Below, one piece after another: positions 1-8,449 of a stretch of DNA of 64,000 bases (position 1 is the stretch's first letter; the number at the start of each line of letters is the position of its first letter). This DNA comes from Streptococcus oralis subsp. dentisani (lineage in GTDB: Bacteria; Bacillota; Bacilli; Lactobacillales; Streptococcaceae). Below the pieces are notes generated by a model, which saw nothing but the letters and a program-made list of their open reading frames with translations, ran no database searches and was not told where the DNA came from. The translations under genes were made by a program, and so were the position numbers. The stretch covers positions 62,001-126,000 of the forward strand of contig NZ_NCUW01000030.1 of NCBI RefSeq assembly GCF_002096335.1, in the 5' to 3' direction.

Positions 1-719
1 ATGAGAACTGCTCCAATTACTACATCAGCATCTTTCACGCTTGCTTCGATATTGAATGAATTGGACATAAGAGTTTGGATTTGGTTTCCGAAAACATCTT
101 CTAGGACTGAGAGACGTTTAGCACTGATATCTAAAATAGTCACTTGAGCACCAAGTCCAAGAGCGATGCGGGCAGCATGTGTACCGACAACACCTCCACC
201 GATGATGGTTACTTTTCCTTTTGGAACACCTGGTACACCACCAAGTAGGACACCAGATCCACCAGCTTGTTTGGTAAGGAAGTGAGCTCCGATTTGAACC
301 GCCATACGACCAGCAACCTCACTCATAGGAACGAGGAGTGGCAGATGTCCTTGGCTGTCACGGACAGTCTCATAGGCAATTCCTGTTGTTTTTGCTGCTA
401 GCATAGCATCTGCTAACTCTGGTGCAGCAGCCATGTGCAAGTAGGTGAAGAGGAGCAGGTCGTCGCGCAAGTAGCCATATTCAGAAGCTAATGGCTCTTT
501 TACTTTCACGACTAACTCAGCTGCCCAAGCTTCACCAGCAGTAGCGACAATCTCAGCACCTTGCTTTTGGTAGTCAGCATCAGTAAAGCCAGAACCGAGT
601 CCAGCATTTGTTTCGATAAGGACACGATGACCACGACCAACTAGGCTATAGACACCAGCAGGTGTGAGGGCGACACGGTTTTCGTTATTTTTAATTTCTT
701 TTGGAATTCCAATTAACAT
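1..719 (-). CDS. ald: Alanine dehydrogenase, N-terminal part (cut by window edge)
   Basis: This gene encodes NAD-dependent alanine dehydrogenase, which interconverts L-alanine with pyruvate and ammonia in the cytoplasm. Reading leftward from the ATG at 719, the protein begins [15 protein letters not shown], the usual start of the family. It continues through the [12 protein letters not shown] region and a Rossmann nucleotide-binding stretch with a GGGVVG motif near residues 174-179. About 239 codons are visible and the C-terminal third lies outside the window. No stop or frameshift is seen in the visible part. Family assignment is firm; whether the whole gene is intact cannot be judged here. 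Confidence 0.93.
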   Translation of the reverse strand, partial: MLIGIPKEIKNNENRVALTPAGVYSLVGRGHRVLIETNAGLGSGFTDADYQKQGAEIVATAGEAWAAELVVKVKEPLASEYGYLRDDLLLFTYLHMAAAPELADAMLAAKTTGIAYETVRDSQGHLPLLVPMSEVAGRMAVQIGAHFLTKQAGGSGVLLGGVPGVPKGKVTIIGGGVVGTHAARIALGLGAQVTILDISAKRLSVLEDVFGNQIQTLMSNSFNIEASVKDADVVIGAVL

Positions 720-805
720 AGAGATAACCTACCTTTCAATTGACGGGATTATTTTAGTTGTCACATCCCATTTCATAAATCAAAAATGTGATGGTTTTAT
801 TTTAT

Positions 806-820
806 ATGAAACCGCTTCAA
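806..820. promoter_or_regulatory. Possible CcpA (cre-like) site upstream of ald
   Basis: The 15-mer ATGAAACCGCTTCAA matches the cre consensus WTGNAANCGNWNNCW except at position 14. It lies about 87 bp upstream of the ald start, in the divergent gap with the next gene. This is a weak, consensus-only call. Confidence 0.3.
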
Positions 821-903
821 AAATCAAGAAAAACTTTTGCTTTGATGAGCTTTTTTTGCTAAGCTAGTAGGAAAATATATAAGTTAGGATAGGAGAAAGT
901 TTT

Positions 904-1524
904 ATGATAATCCATACAGAAGTTAATGCTGATACTTCTTCTCTCAACTTTATGTCAGTACAAAAAATTTATGTAAGACGTTGGGAGATAATTGGTGACT
1001 ATAGAAGAAGGGAGGAGTATTTACAGTATTTGATTTCGCAATTATATGACTATTCAACTAAAAATAATTTTAATCTATACTTAGTATTAGGGGATGATTG
1101 TTTTAATGATAATACTAAAATAATCCAATATTATAAACTTTGGAAATTGCTAAAAAAGCAACACCTAGAGGTTAGGAATGCAATTTATTCTGAAGAGATT
1201 ATGATTACGAAGAATAATAAAGTGAAATTTTTTGGTGGAATTCAAATATCAGATAGAGAGTCTGTTTCAGACATTGTTTCAATCTTGCTAGTAAAACTAA
1301 CAGCTCATTTATTATTGTTGCCAGAGGGACTTAAAGTTACAACTTTTTTACAGTCAGGTTTTTCAAAGATAATAGCTGAAAATAGCGAGTATATTGAGAA
1401 TGTGGTTAGTAGTGGTGGAATTGTTTTATTCCGTGAAGGTTACTTTGACGATAGGAATACAGATTTTATAGGTTTCGGGGAATTATCCTTAATTACTAAA
1501 GATTTATTTGGAAAAACGAAATAA
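904..1524 (+). CDS. Hypothetical protein, 206 aa
   Basis: I do not recognise this protein. It is an open frame of 206 codons with a good ribosome binding site (AGGAGAAAG) just before the ATG. There is no signal peptide or clear membrane segment. The middle (about residues 115-150) is rich in leucine and valine and alternates with charged stretches, which suggests a soluble globular protein. Base composition is visibly more AT-rich than the neighbouring acetyltransferase and competence genes, so it may be a later acquisition. It stands alone between ald (divergent) and the acetyltransferase. Confidence 0.65.
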   Translation: MIIHTEVNADTSSLNFMSVQKIYVRRWEIIGDYRRREEYLQYLISQLYDYSTKNNFNLYLVLGDDCFNDNTKIIQYYKLWKLLKKQHLEVRNAIYSEEIMITKNNKVKFFGGIQISDRESVSDIVSILLVKLTAHLLLLPEGLKVTTFLQSGFSKIIAENSEYIENVVSSGGIVLFREGYFDDRNTDFIGFGELSLITKDLFGKTK

Positions 1525-1641
1525 ATCTAGATAAGCTAAAATCCTTAGATGTTGTAAGAATACGAAGAATATAGCAGACCCTTTTGTAGTTGAAAACTTA
1601 GAGATTAAGAGGGATTCGGTTTTGAAACGAAAGGAGATAAT

Positions 1642-2211
1642 ATGGAATCAATCTTTTTAAAACTAGCTCAGTATCCAATAGTCGAGACTGAGCGTTTATT
1701 GCTTAGACATGTAACTTTGGATGATGCAGAAGCTATGTTTGAGTATGCCTCGGACAGAGAAAATACACGCTACACTTTTCCAACAAATCAAAGCTTAGAG
1801 GAAACCAAGAACAACATTGCTCAGTTCTACTTGGCCAATCCCTTGGGACGGTGGGGGATTGAACTAAAAAGCAATGGTCAGTTTATCGGTACCATTGACC
1901 TGCACAAGATTGACACAGTCTTAAAAAAGGCTGCTATTGGTTATATTATTAATAAAAAATATTGGAAGCAAGGATTGACAACAGAAGCCACTCGAGCCGT
2001 GATTGAGCTAGCTTTTGAGAAGATAGGGATGAATAAGTTGATAGCTGTTCATGACAAAGCAAATCCAGCTTCTGGTAGAGTGATGGAGAAGTCCGGTATG
2101 CGTTATTCTCATGACGAAGAGTATGCAGCTCTTGATCTGCATGAGGAAGGTCGAATCGTCACAAGAGTTCATTATGTCTTGACCAAGGAAAACTATTTTG
2201 CAAATAAATAA
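1642..2211 (+). CDS. GNAT-family N-acetyltransferase (RimJ/RimL type)
   Basis: This is a 189-residue GNAT acetyltransferase, expected to transfer acetyl from acetyl-CoA to an amine such as a protein N-terminus. The N-terminal block VETERLLLRHVTLDDAEAMF (about residues 14-33) is typical of the RimJ/RimL subgroup. The acetyl-CoA binding core falls around residues 110-150 (GYIINKKYWKQGLTTEATRA). A strong ribosome binding site (AAAGGAG) precedes the ATG. It has its own terminator and stands next to comEA-comEC, the same neighbourhood as in pneumococcus. The substrate cannot be predicted. Confidence 0.88.
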   Translation: MESIFLKLAQYPIVETERLLLRHVTLDDAEAMFEYASDRENTRYTFPTNQSLEETKNNIAQFYLANPLGRWGIELKSNGQFIGTIDLHKIDTVLKKAAIGYIINKKYWKQGLTTEATRAVIELAFEKIGMNKLIAVHDKANPASGRVMEKSGMRYSHDEEYAALDLHEEGRIVTRVHYVLTKENYFANK

Positions 2212-2212
2212 G

Positions 2213-2242
2213 CAGTTGAAAAGAAATTTTCGACTGTTTTTT
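2213..2242 (+). terminator. Rho-independent terminator after the acetyltransferase
   Basis: A 10-bp stem (CAGTTGAAAA with TTTTCGACTG, one G-T pair) is followed by a run of six T. It separates the acetyltransferase from the competence operon. Confidence 0.85.
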
Positions 2243-2250
2243 CTTCCTCT

Positions 2251-2258
2251 TACGAATA
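2251..2258 (+). promoter_or_regulatory. cin-box (ComX/SigX promoter) of comEA-comEC
   Basis: TACGAATA is an exact copy of the combox recognised by the competence sigma factor ComX in streptococci. It is preceded by a T-rich stretch and lies 20 bp before the comEA start codon. It places the operon in the late competence regulon. It is the only exact copy I found in the window. Confidence 0.92.
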
Positions 2259-2277
2259 ATCAAAGAGAGGAGAAAAT

Positions 2278-2928
2278 ATGGAAGCAATTATCGAGAAAAT
2301 CAAAGAGTATAAAATCATTGTCATCTGTGCAGGTTTGGGTCTGGCCTTAGGCGGCTTTTTCCTGCTAAAACCAAGTTCACAAACATCTGTGAAAGAAACA
2401 AATTTGCAGGCTGAAGTTGCAGCCGTTTCAAGTGATTCATCGTCTGAAAAAGAAGTGAAGAAGGAAGAAAAGGAAGAGTCCCCTGAACAAGATTTGATTA
2501 CAGTGGATGTCAAAGGTGCTGTCAAATCACCAGGGATTTACGATTTGCCAGTCGGTAGTCGGATCAATGATGCTGTTCAGAAGGCTGGTGGCTTGACAGA
2601 GCAAGCAGATAGCAAGTCGCTCAATTTAGCCCAGAAAGTCAGCGACGAGGCTCTGGTCTACGTTCCGAGTAAGGGGGAAGAAGCAACTAGTCAGCAGACT
2701 GGTTCGGGAACGACTCCTTCTACAAGTAAGGATAAGAAGGTCAACCTAAATAAAGCTAGTCTGGAAGAGCTCAAGCAGGTCAAAGGACTTGGAGGGAAAC
2801 GAGCTCAGGACATTATCGACCATCGTGAGGCAAATGGCAAATTCAAGTCGGTAGATGAACTCAAGAAAGTCTCTGGCATTGGTGCAAAGACCATAGAAAA
2901 GTTAAAAGACTATGTTACAGTGGATTAA
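2278..2928 (+). CDS. comEA: Competence DNA receptor ComEA (CelA)
   Basis: ComEA is the membrane-anchored double-stranded-DNA receptor of the transformation machinery. The 216-residue protein has one N-terminal membrane segment (about residues 12-30) and an acidic/lysine-rich linker. An SLBB domain follows (about 75-130, DVKGAVKSPGIYDLPVGSR). The C-terminal double helix-hairpin-helix DNA-binding domain is at about 154-216, with the motifs NKASLEELKQVKGLGGKRA and VSGIGAKTIEKL. The ATG follows a GAGAGGAG ribosome binding site and a perfect cin-box. The frame overlaps comEC by 17 bp, so the two are translationally coupled. Confidence 0.97.
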   Translation: MEAIIEKIKEYKIIVICAGLGLALGGFFLLKPSSQTSVKETNLQAEVAAVSSDSSSEKEVKKEEKEESPEQDLITVDVKGAVKSPGIYDLPVGSRINDAVQKAGGLTEQADSKSLNLAQKVSDEALVYVPSKGEEATSQQTGSGTTPSTSKDKKVNLNKASLEELKQVKGLGGKRAQDIIDHREANGKFKSVDELKKVSGIGAKTIEKLKDYVTVD

Positions 2929-5152
2929 GACTCTTCCTATCCCCTTAATCTATCTGGGCTTTTTGTTACTTTGGCTTTACTATGCCATTTTCTCAGCGTC
3001 CTATCTTGCTTTACTAGGCTTTGTTTTTTTGCTGATCTGCCTCTTTTTTCAATTTCCTTGGAAATCTGGAGGCAAAGTTCTAGCGATTTGTAGTTGTTTT
3101 GGAGTCTGGTTTCTATTTCAAACTTGGCACCAGACACAAGCTAGTCAAAACTTAGTCGCTTATGTTGAAAAGGTGAGGATTTTACCAGATACTATCAAAG
3201 TCAATGGAGATAGCCTGTCCTTTCGTGGCAAGTCTGATGGACGCATTTTTCAAGTCTATTATAAACTCCAGTCCGAGGAGGAGAAAGAGCAATTTCAAGC
3301 TTTGACAGATATTTATGAGATAGAACTAGAAGGAAAACTGTCCGAGCCAGAAGGGCAGAGAAATTTTGGTGGATTTGACTACCAAGCCTACCTGAAGACT
3401 CAGGGAATTTACCAGACTCTCAATATCAAAAAAATCCAGTCATTTAAACAGGTTAGCAGTTGGGATATTGGTGAAAACCTATCAAGCCTACGTCGAAAGG
3501 CTATTGTTTGGATTAAGAGCCATTTTCCCGACCCTATGCGCAACTATATGACAGGGCTGTTGCTAGGACATTTGGATACTGACTTCGAGGAGATGAATGA
3601 GCTTTATTCTAGTCTAGGGATTATCCATCTCTTTGCCTTGTCGGGTATGCAGGTGGGCTTTTTTATGGATGGGTTTAAGAAGCTCCTTTTACGATTGGGC
3701 TTGACTCAAGAAAATTTGAAGTGGCTGACTTATCCTTTTTCCCTTATCTATGCAGGGCTGACAGGATTCTCAGCTTCGGTCATTCGCAGTCTCTTGCAAA
3801 AGCTACTAGCCCAACATGGTGTTAAGGGCTTGGACAATTTTGCCTTGACGGTTCTTGTTCTCTTTATCATCATGCCCAACTTTTTCCTGACTGCAGGAGG
3901 TATCTTGTCCTGTGCCTATGCTTTTATCTTGACTATGACAAGCAAAAAAGGGGAGGGGATTAAGGCTGTGTTTAGAGAAAGCTTGGTTATATCCTTGGGA
4001 ATATTGCCCATTTTATCCTTCTATTTTGCAGAATTTCAGCCTTGGTCAATTCTCTTGACCTTTGTCTTTTCATTTTTGTTTGACTTAGTCTTCTTACCTC
4101 TTTTGTCCATCTTATTCATTCTGTCCTTCGTTTACCCAGTCACTCAGTTTAACTTTGTCTTTGAGTGGTTGGAGGACATCATTCGCTTGGTATCTCAGCT
4201 GGCAAGCAGACCTATGGTCTTTGGTCAACCCAACGCATGGCTTTTGATTCTTCTTTTAGTTTCATTGGCCTTGGTCTATGACATGAGGAAAAACATCAAA
4301 AGACTAGCAATACTAGGCTTGTTTGTCGTGGGTCTCTTTTTCTTGACCAAGCATCCGCTGGAAAATGAAATTACCATGCTGGATATAGGGCAGGGGGAAA
4401 GTATTTTTCTACGGGATGTGACTGGTAAAGCCATCCTCATAGATGTGGGTGGTAAGGCAGAATCTGATAAGAAAGTTGAGAATTGGCAAGAAAAGACGAC
4501 GATCAGCAATGCCCAGAGGACCTTGATTCCCTATCTAAAAAGTCGAGGAGTGGCTAAGATAGACCAGCTTGTTTTGACCAACACTGATAAAGAACATGTT
4601 GGTGATTTGCTGGAGGTGACCAAGGCTTTCCATGTCGGGGAGATTTTAGTATCAAAAGGAAGTCTGACACAGAAGAAATTTGTGGCAGAACTACAAGCGA
4701 CTCAAACCAAGGTGCGCAGTGTGACAGCAGGGGAGAACTTGCCGATTTTTGGCAGTTACTTAGAAGTCCTATCTCCAAGGGAAATTGGAGATGGAAGTTA
4801 TGATGATTCTCTCCTTCTTTATGGAAAACTCTTGGATAAGCACTTTCTCTTTACTGGAAACCTGAAGGAGAAGGGAGAGAAGGAACTTTTAAAGCAACAC
4901 CCTACCTTAGAGGTGGATGTCTTGAAAGCTGGCCAGCATGGTGCTAAAACTTCATCAAATTCAGCTTTTCTGGAAAAACTTAAACCAGAAATTACACTCA
5001 TCTCAGTTGGAAAGAATAATCGTGCCAAGCTCCCCCATCAGGAAACCTTGACACGACTGGAATCCATCAAGAGTAAGATTTACCGAACAGACCAGCAAGG
5101 GGCCATTCGTTTTAAAGGATGGAATAGTTGGCGAATTGAAAGTGTTCGTTAG
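2912..5152 (+). CDS. comEC: Competence DNA channel ComEC (CelB)
   Basis: ComEC forms the inner-membrane channel that passes single-stranded DNA into the cytoplasm during transformation. The 746-residue protein has N-terminal membrane helices, an extracellular segment, and a central polytopic competence domain (about residues 210-480, HLFALSGMQVGFFMDG). Its C-terminal domain is metallo-beta-lactamase-like (about 490-740, starting MLDIGQGESIFL and IDVGG). The metal-motif region reads LTNTDKEHVGD, so residues that are usually histidine and aspartate in this fold appear as asparagine and glutamate. It overlaps the comEA 3' end. Confidence 0.96.
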   Translation: MLQWIKTLPIPLIYLGFLLLWLYYAIFSASYLALLGFVFLLICLFFQFPWKSGGKVLAICSCFGVWFLFQTWHQTQASQNLVAYVEKVRILPDTIKVNGDSLSFRGKSDGRIFQVYYKLQSEEEKEQFQALTDIYEIELEGKLSEPEGQRNFGGFDYQAYLKTQGIYQTLNIKKIQSFKQVSSWDIGENLSSLRRKAIVWIKSHFPDPMRNYMTGLLLGHLDTDFEEMNELYSSLGIIHLFALSGMQVGFFMDGFKKLLLRLGLTQENLKWLTYPFSLIYAGLTGFSASVIRSLLQKLLAQHGVKGLDNFALTVLVLFIIMPNFFLTAGGILSCAYAFILTMTSKKGEGIKAVFRESLVISLGILPILSFYFAEFQPWSILLTFVFSFLFDLVFLPLLSILFILSFVYPVTQFNFVFEWLEDIIRLVSQLASRPMVFGQPNAWLLILLLVSLALVYDMRKNIKRLAILGLFVVGLFFLTKHPLENEITMLDIGQGESIFLRDVTGKAILIDVGGKAESDKKVENWQEKTTISNAQRTLIPYLKSRGVAKIDQLVLTNTDKEHVGDLLEVTKAFHVGEILVSKGSLTQKKFVAELQATQTKVRSVTAGENLPIFGSYLEVLSPREIGDGSYDDSLLLYGKLLDKHFLFTGNLKEKGEKELLKQHPTLEVDVLKAGQHGAKTSSNSAFLEKLKPEITLISVGKNNRAKLPHQETLTRLESIKSKIYRTDQQGAIRFKGWNSWRIESVR

Positions 5153-5194
5153 GAAGAAAAATGTTATATATTAGTGAAATAAACTAAAAATCTG

Positions 5195-5223
5195 TTGCAT
5201 AATACCGAGAAAAATGATATAAT
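5195..5223 (+). promoter_or_regulatory. Promoter of the decayed bacteriocin operon
   Basis: TTGCAT (5195-5200) and TATAAT (5218-5223) are separated by 17 bp, and a TG lies one base before the -10 box. It is well formed although the first gene behind it is broken. Confidence 0.75.
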
Positions 5224-5236
5224 TAAAGCGCTTTCA
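5222..5236. promoter_or_regulatory. cre-like CcpA site at the bacteriocin promoter
   Basis: ATTAAAGCGCTTTCA matches the cre consensus with a single mismatch (T for G at position 3). It overlaps the -10 box and predicted start site, where bound CcpA would block initiation. Confidence 0.5.
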
Positions 5237-5249
5237 AGGAAAAATATAA

Positions 5250-5523
5250 ATGCAATGAAAACATGAAAAATCAGCAAAAGTTGTTTTATTAGCTAGTTTA
5301 TGATTTATTGGTCTTTTTCAATCCAGTATATCTGCTGTGACAATCACTAAGTTATTGGTATGATTGGAATACTGTTTGGAAGTATAGTATGAATTACCAC
5401 GGACATAGATATACTAACATTCCGGAATGGTCTCGTTATTACAGCTATTCTGAGTATAAAGTTGGCGGAGGCTGGAACTACGCTCGTTATGAGGTCATAA
5501 ACTTCTATACTGGAGGTTATTAA
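5250..5523 (+). pseudogene. Decayed lactococcin-972-type bacteriocin gene
   Basis: This stretch reads as a small secreted peptide only if several lesions are ignored. One frame gives a signal-peptide-like stretch (KSAKVVLLASL, stop, FIGLFQSSISA, 5268-5339). After a frame change near 5340, a second frame is open to the stop at 5521. It contains WNTVWKYSMNYHGHRYTN and ends in a Tyr/Gly-rich tail. The length, the Trp/Tyr/His-rich mature part and the downstream ABC ATPase plus membrane protein match the lactococcin 972 family layout. At least one in-frame stop (5301) and one frameshift make a functional peptide unlikely. The promoter and ribosome binding region remain. Family assignment is from pattern memory, not a search. 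Confidence 0.7.
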
Positions 5524-5555
5524 TCCTTAAAGAGTGAGAAAAAGGAGGGCTGGAT

Positions 5556-6149
5556 ATGTTAACTCTTACTCATGTTACCTTAAAAACGCGACAAGTCATC
5601 TTGCAAGATGTTGATTTCACCTTTAAAAAGGGTAGGATTTATGGCCTTCTTGCTATCAATGGCTCGGGAAAGACGACACTATTCCGAGCTATGAGCAAGT
5701 TGCTTCCCCTTAGTAGTGGACACATCGCAGTTCCTCCTTCTTTGTTTTATTATGAGAGCGTTGAATGGCTGGATGGAAACTTAAGTGGGATGGACTACCT
5801 TCGTCTCATAAAAAACATCTGGAAGTCAGACCTAAACTTGGGGGATGAAATCGCCTATTGGGAAATGTCTGACTATATCAATCTTCCCATCCGCAAGTAT
5901 TCCTTAGGGATGAAGCAACGCTTGGTGATTGCCATGTATTTCCTCAGTCAGGCGAAATGCTGGCTTATGGATGAGATTACAAATGGCTTAGATGAGTATT
6001 ATCGACAGAAGTTTTTTGATAGGCTGGCACAAATCGATAGAAAAGAACAGCTGGTTCTTTTGAGTTCCCACTACAAAGAGGAGTTAGTGGAGATTTGCGA
6101 TAGCATGGTAACCATTCGTCAGGGGCAGATAGAAGAGGTTCCGTTATGA
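5556..6149 (+). CDS. ABC transporter ATP-binding protein (bacteriocin-type)
   Basis: This 197-residue ATPase would power the membrane protein encoded next. The ABC signature YSLGMKQRL, the Walker B segment CWLMDEITNGLD and the H-loop SSHYKEE are present. The Walker A region reads AINGSGKTT, with alanine where the first glycine is usual. The protein is short for the family. Its stop overlaps the next start by 4 bp. Position directly behind the lactococcin-972-like remnant suggests a role in export of, or immunity to, that peptide; this is inference from context. Confidence 0.85.
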   Translation: MLTLTHVTLKTRQVILQDVDFTFKKGRIYGLLAINGSGKTTLFRAMSKLLPLSSGHIAVPPSLFYYESVEWLDGNLSGMDYLRLIKNIWKSDLNLGDEIAYWEMSDYINLPIRKYSLGMKQRLVIAMYFLSQAKCWLMDEITNGLDEYYRQKFFDRLAQIDRKEQLVLLSSHYKEELVEICDSMVTIRQGQIEEVPL

Positions 6150-7330
6150 AAGATATTAGTCTATTTTTGTTAAAGAAAGTTTTCAAAAGTCGTTTAAACT
6201 GGATTATCTTAGCTTTATTTGCATCTGTACTCGGTGTTACCTTTTATTTAAATAGTCAGACTGCAAACTCACACAGCTTGGAGAGCAGGTTGGAAACTCG
6301 TATTGCAGCCAACGAGAGAGCTATCAATGAAAATGAAGAGAAACTCTCCCAAATGTCTGACACCAGCTCGGAGGAATACCAGACTGCTAAAAGTGATTTA
6401 GACTTGCAAAAAAATCTTTTGACGCGAAAGAAAGAAATTCTGACTTTATTAAAAGAAGGGCGCTGGAAAGAAGCCTACTATTTGCAGTGGCAAGATGAAG
6501 AGAAGGATTATGAATTTGTATCAAATGACCCGACTGCTAGCTCTGAATTAAAAATGGGGGTTGACCGCGAACGGAAGATTTATCAAGCCCTGTATCCCTT
6601 GAACATAAAAGCACATACTTTGGAGTTTCCGACCCACGGGATTGATCAGATTGTCTGGATTTTAGAGGTTATCATCCCAACCTTATTTGTGATTGGTATT
6701 ATTTTTGTGCTAACACAACTGTTCGCAGAAAGATATCAAAATAATCTCGATATAGCTCAGTTATATCCTTTTTCAAAAGTGACATTTGCCCTGTCCTCTC
6801 TTGGAGTTGGGGTGAGTTATGTAACCGTGCTGTTTATCGGAATCTGTGGATTTTCTTTTCTAGTGGGAAGTCTGATAAGTGGTTTTGGACAGTTAGATTA
6901 TCCCTATCCGTTCTATAGCTTAACGAATCAAGAGGTAACTATTGGGAAGATACAAGATGTGTTATTTCCTAGCTTGCTCTTAACTTTCTTAGCCTTTATC
7001 GTCATTGTGGAAATCGTGTACTTGATTGCATACTTTTTCAAGCAAAAAATGCCTGTCCTCTTTCTTTCCCTCATTGGGATTGTTGGCTTATTGTTTGGTA
7101 TCCAAACGATCCAGCCTCTCCAAAAGATTGCACATCTGATTCCCTTTACTTACTTGCGTTCAGTGGAGATTTTATCTGGAAGATTACCTAAGCAAATTGA
7201 TAATGTCAATCTAAATTGGAGCATGGGGATGGTCTTACTTCCTTGCCTGATTATCCTTTTGTTAGCGGGTATTCTATTTATCGAAAGATGGGGAAGTTCA
7301 CGTAAAAAGGAAGTTTTTAATAGGTCTTAG
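6146..7330 (+). CDS. ABC transporter membrane protein (bacteriocin-associated)
   Basis: This 394-residue integral membrane protein is the likely partner of the preceding ATPase. One membrane segment lies near residues 14-34. It is followed by a large external, coiled-coil-rich loop (about 45-150, rich in Glu/Lys/Gln), then five or so membrane helices from about residue 170 to 385. This resembles the permeases of lactococcin-972 loci. A terminator follows. No catalytic function can be read from the sequence. With the peptide gene broken, it may survive for immunity or an unrelated role. Confidence 0.75.
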   Translation: MKDISLFLLKKVFKSRLNWIILALFASVLGVTFYLNSQTANSHSLESRLETRIAANERAINENEEKLSQMSDTSSEEYQTAKSDLDLQKNLLTRKKEILTLLKEGRWKEAYYLQWQDEEKDYEFVSNDPTASSELKMGVDRERKIYQALYPLNIKAHTLEFPTHGIDQIVWILEVIIPTLFVIGIIFVLTQLFAERYQNNLDIAQLYPFSKVTFALSSLGVGVSYVTVLFIGICGFSFLVGSLISGFGQLDYPYPFYSLTNQEVTIGKIQDVLFPSLLLTFLAFIVIVEIVYLIAYFFKQKMPVLFLSLIGIVGLLFGIQTIQPLQKIAHLIPFTYLRSVEILSGRLPKQIDNVNLNWSMGMVLLPCLIILLLAGILFIERWGSSRKKEVFNRS

Positions 7331-7364
7331 CGTTCCTATACGGAAGATGAGGGGAAAAATAACA

Positions 7365-7396
7365 TAGAGAGGGAACCAACTAGGTTCTCTCTTTTT
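7365..7396 (+). terminator. Rho-independent terminator after the bacteriocin transporter pair
   Basis: The arms AGAGAGGGAACC and GGTTCTCTCT pair around AACTA, with one bulged G, and are followed by five T. Confidence 0.85.
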
Positions 7397-7450
7397 GATG
7401 CAGACATCAAGAAGAAAACAGAAAGTTTTTTGAAAAAATAACTTTTTATC

Positions 7451-7479
7451 TTGACAAGGAATAGAAAACTTGGTATCAT
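7451..7479 (+). promoter_or_regulatory. Promoter of the infC-rpmI-rplT operon
   Basis: A perfect -35 (TTGACA, 7451-7456) and TATCAT (7474-7479) lie 17 bp apart. The predicted start near 7486 gives a leader of about 158 nt. Confidence 0.9.
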
Positions 7480-7485
7480 ATAAAA

Positions 7486-7643
7486 GTTGAGAAAAGCAGA
7501 AGTGAGAGCTTCTCGCCTTGTGACATCAAGTTGCCTGGCCCTACGGATGAAAAGTTTCTAAGAAACGCTATCATAACGTGCGGGCTTGTATCATTACGAG
7601 CCCGCTCTTGTTTTTCTCTAATAATAAAAAAGAGGTGAAAACC
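7486..7643 (+). promoter_or_regulatory. Leader of the IF3-L35-L20 operon
   Basis: This leader of about 158 nt precedes infC and ends in an intrinsic terminator only 26 nt before the start codon. In Bacillus the same operon is controlled by L20 through leader attenuation. A comparable attenuator is inferred here from position and the terminator, not from a match to the Bacillus L20 site. Confidence 0.75.
7580..7617 (+). terminator. Attenuator hairpin in the infC leader
   Basis: GCGGGCT (7580-7586) pairs with AGCCCGC (7599-7605), followed by TCTTGTTTTT. It lies inside the leader upstream of infC, so readthrough is needed to express the operon. Confidence 0.85.
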
Positions 7644-8165
7644 ATAGCAAAGCAAGACTTATTCATCAATGATGAAATTCGTGTACGTGAAGTTCGCTTG
7701 ATCGGTCTTGAGGGAGAACAGCTAGGCATTAAGCCACTCAGCGAAGCACAAGCATTGGCTGATAGTGCAAATGTTGACTTAGTATTGATTCAACCCCAAG
7801 CAAAACCGCCTGTTGCTAAAATTATGGACTACGGTAAGTTCAAATTTGAGTACCAGAAAAAGCAAAAAGAACAACGTAAAAAACAAAGTGTTGTTACTGT
7901 GAAAGAAGTTCGTCTGAGTCCAACGATTGACAAGGGTGACTTTGACACAAAACTTCGCAATGCACGCAAGTTCCTTGAAAAAGGAAATAAAGTTAAGGTA
8001 TCTATTCGCTTTAAGGGTCGTATGATTACCCATAAAGAGATTGGTGCGAAAGTTTTAGCCGAGTTTGCTGAAGCAACACAAGATATTGCGATCATCGAAC
8101 AACGAGCTAAGATGGATGGACGCCAAATGTTCATGCAGTTGGCGCCAGCAACTGACAAAAAATAA
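7644..8165 (+). CDS. infC: Translation initiation factor IF-3 (AUA start)
   Basis: IF-3 binds the 30S subunit and monitors start-codon pairing. The protein contains [24 protein letters not shown] and the C-terminal block [16 protein letters not shown] typical of the family, and it ends in LAPATDKK. I place the start at ATA (7644). The strong ribosome binding site AGAGGTG (7631-7637) sits at the right distance, and 173 residues from there align with the usual IF-3 N-terminus. The GTG at 7635 is part of that binding site, and upstream in-frame codons run into the attenuator hairpin. A rare start codon is a known self-regulating feature of infC in other bacteria. Confidence 0.95.
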   Translation: MAKQDLFINDEIRVREVRLIGLEGEQLGIKPLSEAQALADSANVDLVLIQPQAKPPVAKIMDYGKFKFEYQKKQKEQRKKQSVVTVKEVRLSPTIDKGDFDTKLRNARKFLEKGNKVKVSIRFKGRMITHKEIGAKVLAEFAEATQDIAIIEQRAKMDGRQMFMQLAPATDKK

Positions 8166-8197
8166 TTGTCAGAAAGTTAAATAAAGGAGAAAAAATC

Positions 8198-8398
8198 ATG
8201 CCAAAACAAAAAACACACCGCGCATCAGCTAAACGTTTCAAACGTACAGGTTCTGGTGGACTTAAACGTTTCCGTGCTTACACTTCTCACCGTTTCCACG
8301 GAAAAACTAAGAAACAACGTCGTCATCTTCGTAAAGCATCTATGGTGCATTCAGGAGATTTCAAACGTATCAAAGCAATGCTTACTCGCTTGAAATAA
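8198..8398 (+). CDS. rpmI: 50S ribosomal protein L35
   Basis: This 66-residue, highly basic protein is L35 of the large subunit. It begins [20 protein letters not shown], the standard family start, and continues with the HLRKASMV segment. A strong AAAGGAG site precedes the ATG. It sits between infC and rplT as in most Firmicutes. Confidence 0.98.
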   Translation: MPKQKTHRASAKRFKRTGSGGLKRFRAYTSHRFHGKTKKQRRHLRKASMVHSGDFKRIKAMLTRLK

Positions 8399-8449
8399 GA
8401 GCCTAACAGTAAGTAAACAATTCTAGGAAATATTTGGAGGAAATAAAAC

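Noticed and set aside
664..867. A 67-codon plus-strand frame over the ald start
   Set aside because: It overlaps the ald N-terminus and promoter, has no ribosome binding site and shows no protein-like pattern.
7578..7643. A longer IF-3 start at GTG 7578
   Set aside because: It falls inside the attenuator hairpin, has no ribosome binding site and adds residues not found in IF-3.
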